Positions 1 through 10,160 of a stretch of 64,000 bases of DNA are shown here, piece by piece; the stretch's first letter is position 1, and each line of letters begins with the position of its first letter. The translations under genes were made by a program, and so were the position numbers. The notes under the pieces were generated by a model. It saw nothing but the letters and a program-made list of their open reading frames with translations. It made no database searches and had not been told where the DNA came from. Origin of the DNA: Siphonodentalium dalli (Eukaryota; Mollusca; Scaphopoda; Gadilida; Siphonodentaliidae); contig CP136063.1 of assembly GCA_032622095.1 (NCBI GenBank), positions 80,581,980 through 80,645,979 on the forward strand, in the 5' to 3' direction.

Positions 1-72
1 GGTGTGTTCAGTGAAAAAAATAAGCAGAGAACAGATAATGAAACTGCAGAATGAATCGTATTTATTGAAGGC

Positions 73-133
73 AAATGTTCAGATAATAAGTTCGATAAAC
101 ATGGTCTTTGCTGAACTTATTATCTGAACATTT
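73..133. repeat. Hairpin element with 21-bp arms
   Basis: Two perfectly complementary arms (73-93 and 113-133, beginning AAATGTTCAGATAATAAG) flank a 19-base loop. A second copy of the same hairpin lies at about 8,835-8,900 and a single arm at about 7,938-7,962, so this is a small mobile foldback family inside SMARCA4 introns. The flanks 1-72 and 134-557 show no other feature. Confidence 0.75.
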
Positions 134-557
134 CCTCAGGGATAACTACTCATCAATGAGTATTTAGTCTAGAGTTGGTTAAATCAGGTTATGATTGAAT
201 GCAGTATCCTTGAAATATAAACTTCAATTAGACCAGGCTATGAAATATTCCAAAGGAGAGACCATCCTTTGCAGATTGCAGTATCACCAATGGTGGCATA
301 AAACTTCTCCATGTATATAACATTCTCAGGGCCTCATAGGCTCTGTACCGGCCAGGATTTTCTGTTGGCCAATTGTATGGCTATCTATGAATTTTTTTGT
401 GGCCATTTCTCTGACACCTTTGCCAAACTAAACCCAAAATAGAGGATAATTGGGGAGTGAGAAATAGTGACAAACTGAGCTATCAAGGAAACATGCAGAT
501 GAACATAATCGCTGTTAGTTTGATGAGCTATCAACTTATTATTGGTTATTTTTTCAG

Positions 558-668
558 AAAATGGATATTGAGAGACGAAGGGCCGAAAATCGAGATCCAG
601 CTAAAAGAAAGCCTCGTCTTATGGAGATTTCGGAGCTGCCATCATGGCTCGTCAAGAATGCAGATGAG
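558..668 (+). CDS. SMARCA4: SMARCA4/brahma exon, end of SnAC region
   Basis: This is an internal exon of the ATPase subunit of the SWI/SNF (BAF/PBAF) nucleosome remodeller, which acts in the nucleus. It encodes 37 residues starting KMDIERRRAENRDP and including KRKPRLMEISELPSW. The same stretch in vertebrate BRG1 follows the helicase core in the SnAC (Snf2 ATP-coupling) region. The acceptor is a TTTTTTCAG ending at 557 and the donor GTACTA begins at 669. The exon is 111 bases with phase 0 at both ends, so the Met is internal and not a start. All upstream exons (QLQ, HSA, BRK, helicase lobes) lie before this window. The order of the following exons matches the family exactly. Confidence 0.93.
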
Positions 669-1231
669 GTACTAAAAATTAAATACCAACAATTGTCTAA
701 TTAATTTAAAGATGGTCTATCTTCTTAATACCACTAATTGTCCAATTATTTATTGTACGTCATCCTCTTGGTTGATGCTCCGTGTTAACTCAAAACTGTT
801 TTTTATTATGAGGAACATATCTAAACATTCAAAAACTATATAGATTTTGATCCAGATCTGCCATTCACTTCCTGAGCTATGGACTTATATTTTGTTTATT
901 TTAGAATGTTACCCTATAACTTAACCATATATAGCAAGATTTCTTGATTTTGTTAGCATAATATAATTGTATATATGTCTATTTTCATCACTCATTAAAG
1001 TCACACATAGCTACCGGCACTAATTATTATATATAATGTATTATGTTCCATTTGAAAGAGGAAACTCTTAAATTACACATAATACAAAAAATTGGTTTTA
1101 TTATTGAACTATCAACGTTAATTTTGAGCGTGTTTGAGTTATCTATCAGTTGCAATTCTCATTAAATCAGCTCACTATAATTGAAACACTGATGTTGATG
1201 AAGAGTAATAGGAGAAAAAAGATGACCCCAT
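669..1231 (+). other. SMARCA4 intron, first part
   Basis: This is AT-rich intron sequence after the donor at 669. I see no coding potential and no recognisable repeat before the composite repeat that begins near 1,232. Confidence 0.6.
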
Positions 1232-1701
1232 TTTTAGCTCAATTTGACTTCTTGCTATGTGTTGGCATCCGATAATTCGTCAACAATTCCTTAGCACACT
1301 CAACAGGTAACATCTCTCATCTGATCATCACAAAACTTCATATGGATCTTCAGGGTGACCTCTAGATGGGAGCCATTAATTTTAATCGAAATTCGTTGAA
1401 AAGCATGGCCTTTAGTGCCCCTCTTGGATTTCACATTTGAATCCATCTGCACATTCTGCAGCCCACATTTATTAGTCGAGTTTTTTTCCAAAACTTGACT
1501 TATAGTTTGATGGGGACGGTGGGCGGGCGGGCGGCGGGTGGACGGGCGGCGGACGGGCGGCGTGTTTTGCTTATAACTCAACCGTTTATTGACGGATTAA
1601 AAAATTTGGTGTGTGAGTACATATCCATGCGCGTAAGCTGCAGACAAAAAATCGGGTTCGTCCGCACATTTATTACAGAGTTATGGCCCTTTGCCATTTT
1701 T

Positions 1702-2662
1702 CACGAATTTTCAGCTCGTTAGCGCGATAACTTCAACAAACGTTATCCGATTTGATTGAAATTTGGTATATAGGTGTCTCCCAAGAATATCTCGGTCGGG
1801 TTCGAAAACCGGCCAGGTCCGATAAAATTTGATAGAGTTTGGCCCTTAATTAGTCATTTTTCACGAATTTTCAGCTCGTTAGCGCGATAACTTCAACAAA
1901 CGTTATCCGATTTGATTGAAGTTTGGTATATAGGTGTCTCCCAAGAATATCACGGACGAGTTCGAAAACCGGCCTGGTCCGATAAAATTTGATAGTTATG
2001 GCCCTTAATTAGTCATTTTTCACGAATTTTCAGCTGGTTAGCGCGATAACTTCAACAAACGTTATCCGATTTGATTGAAATTTGGTATATAGGTGTCTCC
2101 CAAGAATATCTCGGTCGAGTTCGAAAACCGGCCAGGTCCGATAAAATTTGATAGAGTTATGGCCCTTAATTAGTCATTTTTTTGCAAATTTTCAGCTCGT
2201 TAGCGCGATAATTTAACAAACATCATCCTATTTGATTGAAATTTTGATATATAGGTGTCTCCCAAGAATACGTCGGACGAGTTAGAAAACCGGCCCGGTC
2301 CTATAAAATTTGATAGAGTTATGGTCCTTAAGTAGTCATTTTGTACGAATTTTGAGCTCGTTAGCGCGATAACTTCAACATATGTCATCCGATTCAACTA
2401 AAATTTGGTATATAAGTGTCTTCCAATAATATCCTGGACGAGTTCGAAAACCAGCCTGGCCCAATAAAATTTTATAGTTATGGCCCTTAATTAGTCATTT
2501 TTCGTGAATTTTTAGCTTGTTAGCGCTATAACTTCATCAAACGTCCTCCGATTTGTTTAAAATTTGGAATAGACATACTTGCCAAGAATATTTCGGACGA
2601 GTTCGAAAACCAGCCTGGCCCGATAAAATTTGATGGAGTTATGGCCCTTAATTAGTAATTTT
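1702..2662. repeat. Satellite, about 160-bp unit, 6 copies
   Basis: Six degenerate head-to-tail units start near 1,702, 1,862, 2,021, 2,184, 2,344 and 2,503. Each carries ATTTTCAGCTCGTTAGCG, a CGAGTTCGAAAACC block and ATGGCCCTTAATTAGTCA. The first three units are the most alike and divergence rises toward the right end. It is noncoding. Confidence 0.88.
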
Positions 2663-2991
2663 TCGATTTTACCTATTAATTAGTCTACCGATACTGATGC
2701 ACACCATTTGGCGGTAGCCACCGGCGGTAAGCCACCGAAAACGAGACACAGCATCTCTGATGCCACCTCTTGTTGGAGAATTGGTTTTGAAAATTACAGG
2801 CATGTTTTGTATCACTTCTAGATGAGAGCTATGGAATATGAACAATTTTTGATGAATAACATGGCTACAGCCATCTTGGATATTTACTCTTTGCATGACT
2901 AAATACTTTAGCACCCCTACAGCCAACATTTTTGATCCAATTGTTCGCAAACTTAATATGACTCTTCCGGTCGACCTCTGGTATTTCTTAA

Positions 2992-3384
2992 CCCTTTACC
3001 CAACAAACCGGCCAAAACCGGCCAAATAAAGCTTCAACAGCCTAAAATATCTTCGGTCTGTCTCAATAGAACCATACAAATATGGATATCATTGGAATCG
3101 GCTCCTTGACCACATTGTGATAGTTACAGTTATGCCCTGTGCCAATGCATTCTCTTATATATGCGAGTCGACCATAGGTCGCCTCGCATATATAAGAGAA
3201 TGCATTGGCCTAAAATAAATCTTTTTTTTAACACTTTTTACCATTTTTTCTTACATTCTTTAACAATTTTATAATTTTTAATGTGTTAAGCCAATGCATT
3301 CTCTTATATATGCGAGGCGACCTATGGTCGACTCGCATTTATAAGAGAATGCATTGGCACAGGGCCCTTCTGTTGGGTGAAGGG
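2992..3384. mobile_element. TTAA-flanked piggyBac-like MITE, copy 1
   Basis: The element starts CCCTTTACCCAAC and ends GTTGGGTGAAGGG, with TTAA on both sides (2,988-2,991 and 3,385-3,388). This is the target preference and CCC..GGG end structure of piggyBac elements. Inside are two long hairpins, each with stem GCATTCTCTTATATATGCGA; the two are inverted relative to each other. It has no coding capacity. Related copies are at 4,410-4,839, 6,520-6,911 and 60,669-61,076. Confidence 0.8.
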
Positions 3385-3568
3385 TTAAACAATTTTCCAC
3401 ATTCCTTATCGCTCAATTGAATGTAATGTATGACAATATCCTCTGTCCAAGATGAGCTACAGTGTCATTGATACTTTCATTCATTTGAAGCAAGCAATTT
3501 GCATCTGCTATATTTTAGTAACTAATTCATGGTGAAGTGTTATATGTGCATATGATGTCTTTGTTCAG

Positions 3569-3679
3569 GTTGATCGATTAACCAATGAGGAGGAAGATGA
3601 GAAAATGTTTGGTCGGGGATCACGGCAGCGGAAAGAGGTTGACTATTCAGATGCTCTCACAGACAAACAGTTCCTTAAG
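3569..3679 (+). CDS. SMARCA4: SMARCA4/brahma exon, post-SnAC
   Basis: This internal exon encodes 37 residues beginning [17 protein letters not shown] and ending [10 protein letters not shown]. It corresponds to the vertebrate BRG1 stretch with the highly conserved FGRGSR and VDYSD motifs just before the basic AT-hook region. The acceptor TTGTTCAG ends at 3,568 and the donor GTAATA starts at 3,680. It is 111 bases long, phase 0 to phase 0, joining in frame to the exons on both sides. Confidence 0.95.
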
Positions 3680-3730
3680 GTAATAAATGTTTAAACATGT
3701 TTCCTGTGGGGTCTTGCCCTGACAAGCCCT

Positions 3731-4340
3731 GAAATAGTGTGTCTGTCATTTGCAGAATGAGGTCCCCAGGGGTTGTATTTAGTGACGTTATCAGCAGGCT
3801 AGCATCATCAAATTCACCCTCTGGGAACCTCATTCTGCTCAGGCCTCAACTGCTATGGGAGACCTTGGATCTGATTTAAGTTTCCCAGTTGAAGTTGGTG
3901 ATGTTCGTCCATTATTGACCTCGATTATTTTATCCTCTGGTAATTAGGGGATATGAAAAAATATAGAAAATAGAATGGGAAAAGTAACTAATATCACCAA
4001 ATTCACCCTCTGGGATCCTCATTCTGCTGAGGCCTCAACTGCTATGGGAGACCTTGGATCAGATTTAAGTTTCCCAGTTGAAGTTGGTGATGTTCGTCCA
4101 TTATTCACCTCAATTATTTTATCTTCTGCTAATTAGGGGATATAGAAAATAGAAGGGGAAAAGTAACTAAAAACAATGTTAATCTGAGACTATAGCTACT
4201 TCCCAGAAGATGAGGTCTAAGCAGAATGAGGTCCCCAGAGGGTGAATTTAGTGTCGCTAGCCTGCTGTGTGGGGTAGCATAATTAAATTCACCCTCTGGG
4301 GACCTCATTCCGCAAACGACACACACTATTTCCAGGCTTG
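3731..4340. mobile_element. Foldback element family 'GAATGAGG', nested pair
   Basis: The ends are inverted copies of AAGCCTGGAAATAGTGTGTC, followed by GCAGAATGAGGTCCCCAGAG and its complement. A second internal copy of the middle part (the CTCAACTGCTATGGGAGACC block occurs twice) suggests a nested or tandem insertion. Many short open frames reading MRSPEGEF across the window come from this repeat and are not genes. Confidence 0.75.
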
Positions 4341-4409
4341 ATCATAGAATAGCCTTGAATTTGATGGTTGTTTGTTGAGCTGATTATTGGTACATTTCCC
4401 ACCTATTAA

Positions 4410-4839
4410 CCCTTTACCCAACAAAACGCCCAGAAAAATAGCCCAAATGAAGCTGCAACAGCCTAAAATATCTTCGGTCTGTCTCAATAACACCATACAA
4501 ATATGGATAGCATTGGAACCGGTTCATTGACCACATTGTGATGGTTACAGTTATGCCCTGTGCCAATGCATTCTCTTATATATTCGAGTCGACCATAGGT
4601 CGCCTCGCATATATAAGAGAATGCATTGGCCTAACACTTTTTAACATTTTTTCTTACATTCTTTAACAATTTTATAATTTTTCCTTACATTTTTTAACAA
4701 TTTTTATATTTTTCTACATTCTTTGACAATTTTATCATTTTTAAGCCAATGCATTCTCTTATATATGCGAGGCGACCTATGGTCGACTCGCATATATAAG
4801 AGAATGCATTGGCACAGGGCCGTTTTGTTGGGTAAAGGG
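4410..4839. mobile_element. TTAA-flanked piggyBac-like MITE, copy 2
   Basis: Flanked by TTAA at 4,406-4,409 and 4,840-4,843, with ends CCCTTTACCCAAC and GTTGGGTAAAGGG. It has the same two opposed hairpins as copy 1, separated by an AT-rich spacer in which a TTTACATTCTTTAACAATT-like unit is repeated. Confidence 0.82.
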
Positions 4840-5071
4840 TTAATAGAAATCAATCTGCACTTGTATTAGCTCAGGTTGAGAGTCTATTCAATAAAGAATG
4901 GGTTAATTGTTACAAATATGAGTGATGTAAAATTATTTACATAGTCCGTGTGTGTTACACTAAATCCTGTTCGGTGATTGGTAAGCTGCTAATTACCTCA
5001 TGCATTTTATATCTCAATAACATACACCATAACATGAACCAACATCACATCTTATTTACCTGGATTATTAA

Positions 5072-5365
5072 CCTCTTCGCTACTGAATAATGTTATGACT
5101 TCGTGTGCTGGGCTTTTGACATTATTGCCATTTTCCAGTGGGAAAATATAACGGGAATATCACAAGACCATAACAGTGACTCAGTTGAAAGGCTATTATC
5201 GTTCACAATCGTGGAACATCATGCACTGTTTGAAACTTCGAGATGCAGTTATTTTGATGCACCAATCTCTGAGTTCCAGTTATGTATAATGACATACGGA
5301 CCATATATCACACAGCGTGCAATTTTACGTCCATAATAGTAACGAATGTCATAGCAGTGAAGAGG
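5072..5365. mobile_element. TTAA-flanked MITE, second family
   Basis: TTAA at 5,068-5,071 and 5,366-5,369 flanks ends CCTCTTCGCTACTG and CAGTGAAGAGG, which are inverted repeats with one or two mismatches. The 77-residue open frame inside (5,103-5,336) has no recognisable domain. Fragments with the same end occur near 29,473 and 42,640 and contain CCATTTTCCAGTGG. Confidence 0.68.
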
Positions 5366-6002
5366 TTAAACATCTATAGTCCATAATTCACAGGTAGAAT
5401 ATTGGGCTAACTTACTTGCTGCATGGTGAAATATCCAAACTGCAGACCATTTTCAGAAAAGAAAAAATTCAGCTGAATTTATAGAAAATACAATAATGAA
5501 AAAGCTATATATATATAAATATAAAAAACTAGCTGATGTGCCTAATGAGAGATGGGCTAATGAGAGATTGATCTACTAATTAAAAGTGACAATGTTGAAC
5601 AATACTGAGCAAACAAAGTTGAAAAGTATTAGGAGAAAGAAAAAGACTATCGGTCCAGAAACATGCCTATATGAGCGTATATGAGTGAGGTCAAGGACAT
5701 GGTCGCACATGAAATTGGCCCACCCATATTGTTCCCGGGTTCAAAGTAGGCCTACATACCAAATTTGAGTCGGATTGTTGGAGCAGTTTTCGAGTCTATA
5801 ACACACATTCATACATACATACTTACATACACACAAACAGAAGTTCCAAAATATATAATAAATGAATGTTGTTTGAATTTGTTTTATTGAGGGATATGTC
5901 GGTGTGGTCATTGGAGCACAATTAGTGTGAAATGCTTCGCGTACCCAACAACCCCAGTGCTAAACCCTTCTATAAAACACTCAAACTACATACATTTCTT
6001 AA

Positions 6003-6249
6003 CCCTTTGATAACTGGAGCGTCTTTTTATGGAAACCCTGTGCCAATGCATTCTCTTATATATGCGAGTTGACCATATGCCAGCCTCGCATATATAAGAG
6101 AATGCATTGGCCTAACAATATTTACCTTGATCTTGTAAGCCAGTGCATTCTCTTATATATGCGAGATGACATATGGTCAACTCGCATATATAAGAGAATG
6201 CACTGGCACATGGTCTTTAATGCTGCGTCTTGATCCCGTCATGAAAAGG
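6003..6249. mobile_element. TTAA-flanked double-hairpin MITE, third family
   Basis: TTAA at 5,999-6,002 and 6,250-6,253 flanks ends CCCTTTGATAACTGGAGC and CCGTCATGAAAAGG. Two hairpins with stem GCATTCTCTTATATATGCGA lie inside. It is inserted only about 40 bases upstream of the next SMARCA4 exon. Confidence 0.7.
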
Positions 6250-6292
6250 TTAAGTATGGTCTAAGCTCACATTATTAATCCTCTATACTCAG

Positions 6293-6504
6293 GCTATTGA
6301 AGAAGGCACTATCGATGACGACGAGGAGATTATTCCCAAACCAAAGAGGAAAGGACGTAAGAGAAAGATGGATGATGAAGAAGAGAAGCCGAAAGAGAAG
6401 AAGAAGAGAGGCAGACCTCCAGTAGAAAAACAAGCACCGAACCCTCCGAAGCTGACTAAGAGAATGAAGCAACTTATACACATCGTCATACATTATAAGG
6501 ACAA
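6293..6504 (+). CDS. SMARCA4: SMARCA4/brahma exon with AT hook
   Basis: The exon encodes [12 protein letters not shown], then a run of basic patches ([21 protein letters not shown]) and [25 protein letters not shown] is a DNA minor-groove AT hook. The following segment is the linker and first helix leading into the bromodomain. The acceptor CTATACTCAG ends at 6,292 and the donor GTGAGT begins at 6,505. It is 212 bases, phase 0 in and phase 2 out, and the split Lys codon is completed by the first base of the next exon. The vertebrate protein has the same order of acidic start, basic region, GRPP and PNPP motif. Confidence 0.95.
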
Positions 6505-6519
6505 GTGAGTGCATATTAA

Positions 6520-6911
6520 CCCTTTAGCCAACAGAAGGGCCCTGTGCCAATGCATTCTCTTATATATGCGAGTTGACCATAGGTCGCCTCGCATATATAA
6601 GAGAATGCATTGGCTTAACACATTAAAAATTACAAAATTGTTAAAGAATGTAAGAAAAAATGGTAAAAAGTGTTAAAAAAAGATTTTTTTTAGGCCAATG
6701 CATTCTCTTATATATGCGAGGCGACCTATGGTCGACTCGCATATATAAGAGAATGCATTGGCACAGGGTATAACTGTAACTATCACAATGTGGTCAAGGA
6801 GCCGGTTCCAATGATATCCATATTTGTATGGTTCTATTGAGACAGACCGAAGATAGTTTAGGCTGTTGAAGCTTTATTTGGCCGGTTTTGGCCGGTTTGT
6901 TGGGTAAAGGG
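6520..6911. mobile_element. TTAA-flanked piggyBac-like MITE, copy 3
   Basis: It starts after TTAA at 6,516-6,519, only 12 bases past the splice donor. It ends GGGTAAAGGG followed by ATAA, a one-base decay of the second TTAA. Its internal asymmetric part is inverted relative to copies 1 and 2, so it sits in the opposite orientation. Confidence 0.78.
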
Positions 6912-6935
6912 ATAAATATACCCTATATGATTTAA

Positions 6936-7173
6936 TCCTTTCATGATGGGAGCTGCGCTGGTGCAGCATTAAAGATCCTATGCCAGTGCATTCTCTTATA
7001 GGCAGCCTCGCATATATAAGAGAATATACTGGCTTACAAGGTCAAGGTAAATAATATTAGGCCAGTGTATTCTCTTAAATATGCGAGACTTCCTATGGGA
7101 GACTCGCATATATAAGAGAATGCATTGGCACAGGGTTTTCGCAAAATTGTTGGAAGCTCCAATCATGGAAGGG
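6936..7173. mobile_element. TTAA-flanked double-hairpin MITE, third family
   Basis: TTAA at 6,932-6,935 and 7,174-7,177 flanks ends TCCTTTCATGATGGGAGC and GCTCCAATCATGGAAGGG. It contains the CAGCATTAAAGATCC block and paired hairpins. Relatives occur at about 14,977-15,221, 30,628-30,856, 41,313-41,540 and 56,466-56,693. Confidence 0.75.
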
Positions 7174-7177
7174 TTAA

Positions 7178-8138
7178 CACCCCTATATTACTATTTCTTC
7201 GGATTTGCAGGTGAAAAATATTTGATTTGAGTCTTGGAACCCACCATCCAGAGCTATTAAATTTCGATTTTTTAAATCTATGTATTTTCTATAATTTGAA
7301 TTGTTGTCAGCCTAGCAAAAATTCAACTGGAAATATATCCGGATATGCACGGATGCTTTAACGGTCAAAAGTTTGGGGGGGGGGGGTCCCCCAAGGTCAC
7401 GTTTGGCGGTGACTTGGTGATGAAAATGATTCTCGCAGATAAAATTGACAGTTTCTCGTGATAATTGGCATGCGGATGCATCTGTTTTCTTGTTCCAGAT
7501 TCAGTAATATGTTTTCATGAAAATAGACAATTAATAATAACATGCCAATCATATTACGTGAAAATTGATGTTTGTATACATTTGTGATGACATTGCTGGG
7601 GAATTCCAGTTTGGACCACACATCACCATATATGGAATTCGAGGTGTAGAAAATATATGAATTTCAAAAATGGAAATAAAATAGTTCTGAGCTTTGAATT
7701 TCCTGGACTCAAATTAAATAATTTTCACCCCGAAGCCAAAGATATAGTAATTTATGGTGTAAAATTGGCATGGGGCATCTTTAACCATTACTTTGCTAAA
7801 TTCAGTCTCCCATTTAGTTATAAAAGTATACATTGGAATAGTCATATCATTCATTTGGAGGGGTATCCAGAAAAAATGAGCAGACGACAGACTTGCGAAA
7901 AATAATATAAGTGCAGACGTATTCATATTCACTGGTGGAAATGTTCAGATAATAAGTTCAACAAGTGACCTATCTGACCACATATAAGCATGTGTAAACA
8001 ATACAGGCTACCCGCATCTGGCCGCATGCATATATTTAAAAAATGGCAAATGATATATTCTGACAAAATAATATTAAAAAGGTAAGCCTCTCTACCTAGA
8101 TGATCTATTTGACAATTTGAATGTGTTTTATTATACAG
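7178..8138 (+). other. SMARCA4 intron remainder
   Basis: This is AT-rich intron with a run of 12 G at 7,375-7,386 and one arm of the 73-133 hairpin family near 7,938-7,962. The segment 7,800-7,920 is a diverged relative of the last 110 bases of the window (shared CCCATTYAGTTATAAAAGTA). I see no gene here. Confidence 0.55.
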
Positions 8139-8241
8139 GGATGGTAGAATGCTGAGTGAAGCTTTTGGTTTGCCGTCAAAGAGGGAGCTACCCGATTACT
8201 TTGATGTCATCAGAAAGCCAATTGACTTCAAAAAGATCAAG
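8139..8241 (+). CDS. SMARCA4: SMARCA4/brahma bromodomain exon 1
   Basis: This exon carries the first half of the bromodomain, which binds acetylated lysine on histone tails. After the completed split codon it reads [18 protein letters not shown] and [16 protein letters not shown]. This covers helix Z and the ZA loop, with the conserved aromatic (Y in PDYF) and the RKPIDF motif that follows it. The acceptor TTATACAG ends at 8,138 and the donor GTAAGG starts at 8,242. It is 103 bases, phase 2 to phase 0. Confidence 0.96.
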
Positions 8242-8663
8242 GTAAGGTTTTATATAATGATAAAAGTCTCATTCTGAGCAATGGTTCCACCAACTAAAAT
8301 ATTCTTTAGCAACAATCCACAAATCATTTCTGCATGAAATGCATTTCCCTTTTATGATCTAGTACTACAAAACTTCACGTCCTTCATTGACGTAACATCC
8401 AGATTAGACTTATACAAAAAAAAAAATTATGTTCACAAAAATGCATGACTGCCAGAATAGTGCCGATTTCAATAATGTTATGTTCTGTATGCCTTCTAGG
8501 CCACACTTTTGGTCGGATCACTTCCAGACTTCACACCGATAATCATTTCTATATCCTATATATAAACTTTTACCGTGTACATACAAATACATGGCCAATT
8601 TATGTTTTTGAACTTTACATCCACCAACGCTACAATCATATTGATGACAATTTATCTTTGCAG

Positions 8664-8765
8664 TCGAAGATAGAGGACCATCGGTATCGGGCTCTTGATG
8701 ACCTGGAGAAAGATGTTATGTTACTATGTAAGAATGCTCAGACATATAATGTTGAAGGATCACTG
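8664..8765 (+). CDS. SMARCA4: SMARCA4/brahma bromodomain exon 2
   Basis: This 34-codon exon starts [20 protein letters not shown] and continues [15 protein letters not shown]. It supplies helix B and the BC loop of the bromodomain. The final Asn of NAQTYN matches the residue that hydrogen-bonds acetyl-lysine in the family, so the pocket looks intact. The acceptor TTTGCAG ends at 8,663 and the donor GTGAGT starts at 8,766. Both ends are phase 0. Confidence 0.96.
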
Positions 8766-8832
8766 GTGAGTTCTCATAGAAGAATTTAGTATCAGATATT
8801 AAAAAACTTGATTGATGAGTAGTTATCCCTTA

Positions 8833-8900
8833 GGATATGTTCAGATAATAAGTTCAACAAACGACCATCGTTTGTTGAACTTATTATCTGATCATTTCCC
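8833..8900. repeat. Hairpin element, second copy
   Basis: Arms of about 28 bases, with ATGTTCAGATAATAAGTTCA on the left, flank a loop of a few bases. One arm has an A-to-T change relative to the copy at 73-133, and this copy has longer arms. Confidence 0.7.
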
Positions 8901-9058
8901 TTCAATTAATAGGATTCATTTTGCGCTGATATCAAATTGTAGCTAAATTTTGGTGGGGGATATAGAAATGGGATCTCTCTGTCCTGTGTGCATGCATCCG
9001 TACATCCTTTCCATCTGTCCGTAACAAGTTAGGAGCTCTATCTAAGTCATGTTTGATT

Positions 9059-9458
9059 CAAGTCTGAGTTTAGTGTGCCTGTCATTTGCAGAATGAGGTC
9101 CCCAGAGGGTGAATTTAGTGACGCTATCCTGCATAGCGGGCTAGCATTATCAAATTCAGCCTCTTGGGACCTCATCTGCTATGAGGGACATAGACTCAGA
9201 TTGAAGTTCCCAAATGATGAATATTGTGATGTACACCCATTGGGAACCTTAATTATGCAATGTGTCATCTGCCAATTTGGGGACATAGAGAAACTAAACT
9301 TACAAAGAAATAGAATCTATGTGAAAATTATAGAAATGTGATAATAAAGAAACTTTCCAGAGAAGATGAGGGAAAGCAGAATGCGTGATAGCATCACTAA
9401 ATTCACCCTCTGGGGACCTCATTCTGCAAATAACATGCACACTAAACTCCGGCTTGGT
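9059..9458. mobile_element. Foldback element 'GAATGAGG'
   Basis: The left end has TAGTGTGCCTGTCATTTGCA followed by GAATGAGGTCCCCAGAGG. The right end is the inverted complement near 9,405-9,458. The interior is unrelated to the other copies except for a decayed CTCAGATTGAAGTTCCC segment. Confidence 0.65.
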
Positions 9459-9939
9459 TTGATTTCAATGATCTTTGAATGAAATATACAAAACATAAAC
9501 AGAAAAAGCAGCATTAACATTGTCTCAAAGACCATCTTCCTGCCATCCCTTGAGCAGAAGACAATATACATGTAGATGAATAATGTGAATAGCATATATA
9601 CATATGCATATAATATACATTTAAATGATGACCCAAGCATAAAAATAAATGTTATTTCAGGGAAGAGCATTTCTCAGGAGAGTTACAAATTTTCTCAGGA
9701 AAAAAACTCATTCGGTTCTGGCATGGGCTCAGATACCTCTATCTGAGGTGCAAACCATCTTATTCATCATAATTATGGGGTCCTCATCTTATAGATGTAT
9801 AGATCATAGAGTTCATATGGTGTCCTCATCTTTGTGTATGTGCTCGCTGTTATTCTCATTGTTCTCTTCACCAATTCACCATAATCACAACCCAAAGGTT
9901 GTTTTACGGTTTGTAAGCGACGCAAGCTTTATATGAACC

Positions 9940-10160
9940 ACCATTGGACGGGCTTCATCAATTCATTTGTTGCATTGATATGACCCTTAGAATGACAGTG
10001 CATTTGTGCCACCATTTGACGGGCTTCATCAATTCATTTGTTGCATTGATATGACCCTTAGAATGACAGTGCATTTGTGCCAACTTTGGACGGGCTTCAT
10101 CAATTCATTTGTTGCATTGATATGACTCTTAGAATGACAGTGCATTTGTGCCAACTTTGG
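9940..10160. repeat. 71-bp tandem repeat, 3 copies
   Basis: Three nearly identical units have GACGGGCTTCATCAATTC starting at 9,947, 10,018 and 10,089. The near identity suggests a recent expansion inside the intron between the bromodomain exons and the acidic-tail exon. Confidence 0.88.

Larger units (their letters stand above)
1232..3465. mobile_element. Composite repeat element in a SMARCA4 intron
   Basis: The left end (AGCTCAATTTGACTTC) and the right end (AAGATGAGCTACAGTGTCA) match the ends of the repeat at 18,763-20,265, giving short imperfect inverted termini TAGCTCAWCTT. The interior holds degenerate subunits with CATCTTGGAT and TTTGCATGACTAAA, a strongly G-rich run at 1,509-1,561, the 160-bp satellite (1,702-2,662) and the TTAA element (2,992-3,384). 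No transposase is visible. It is probably a non-autonomous DNA element that collected tandem repeats and later insertions. Confidence 0.55.

Noticed and set aside
4129-4326. Frames reading MRSPEGEF (also 9,075, 59,466, 62,230, 62,610)
   Set aside because: These are translations of the GAATGAGG foldback arms, not proteins.
6275-6514. Minus-strand frames across the AT-hook exon
   Set aside because: Shadows of the SMARCA4 exon on the other strand; the + strand frame matches the family and has splice sites.
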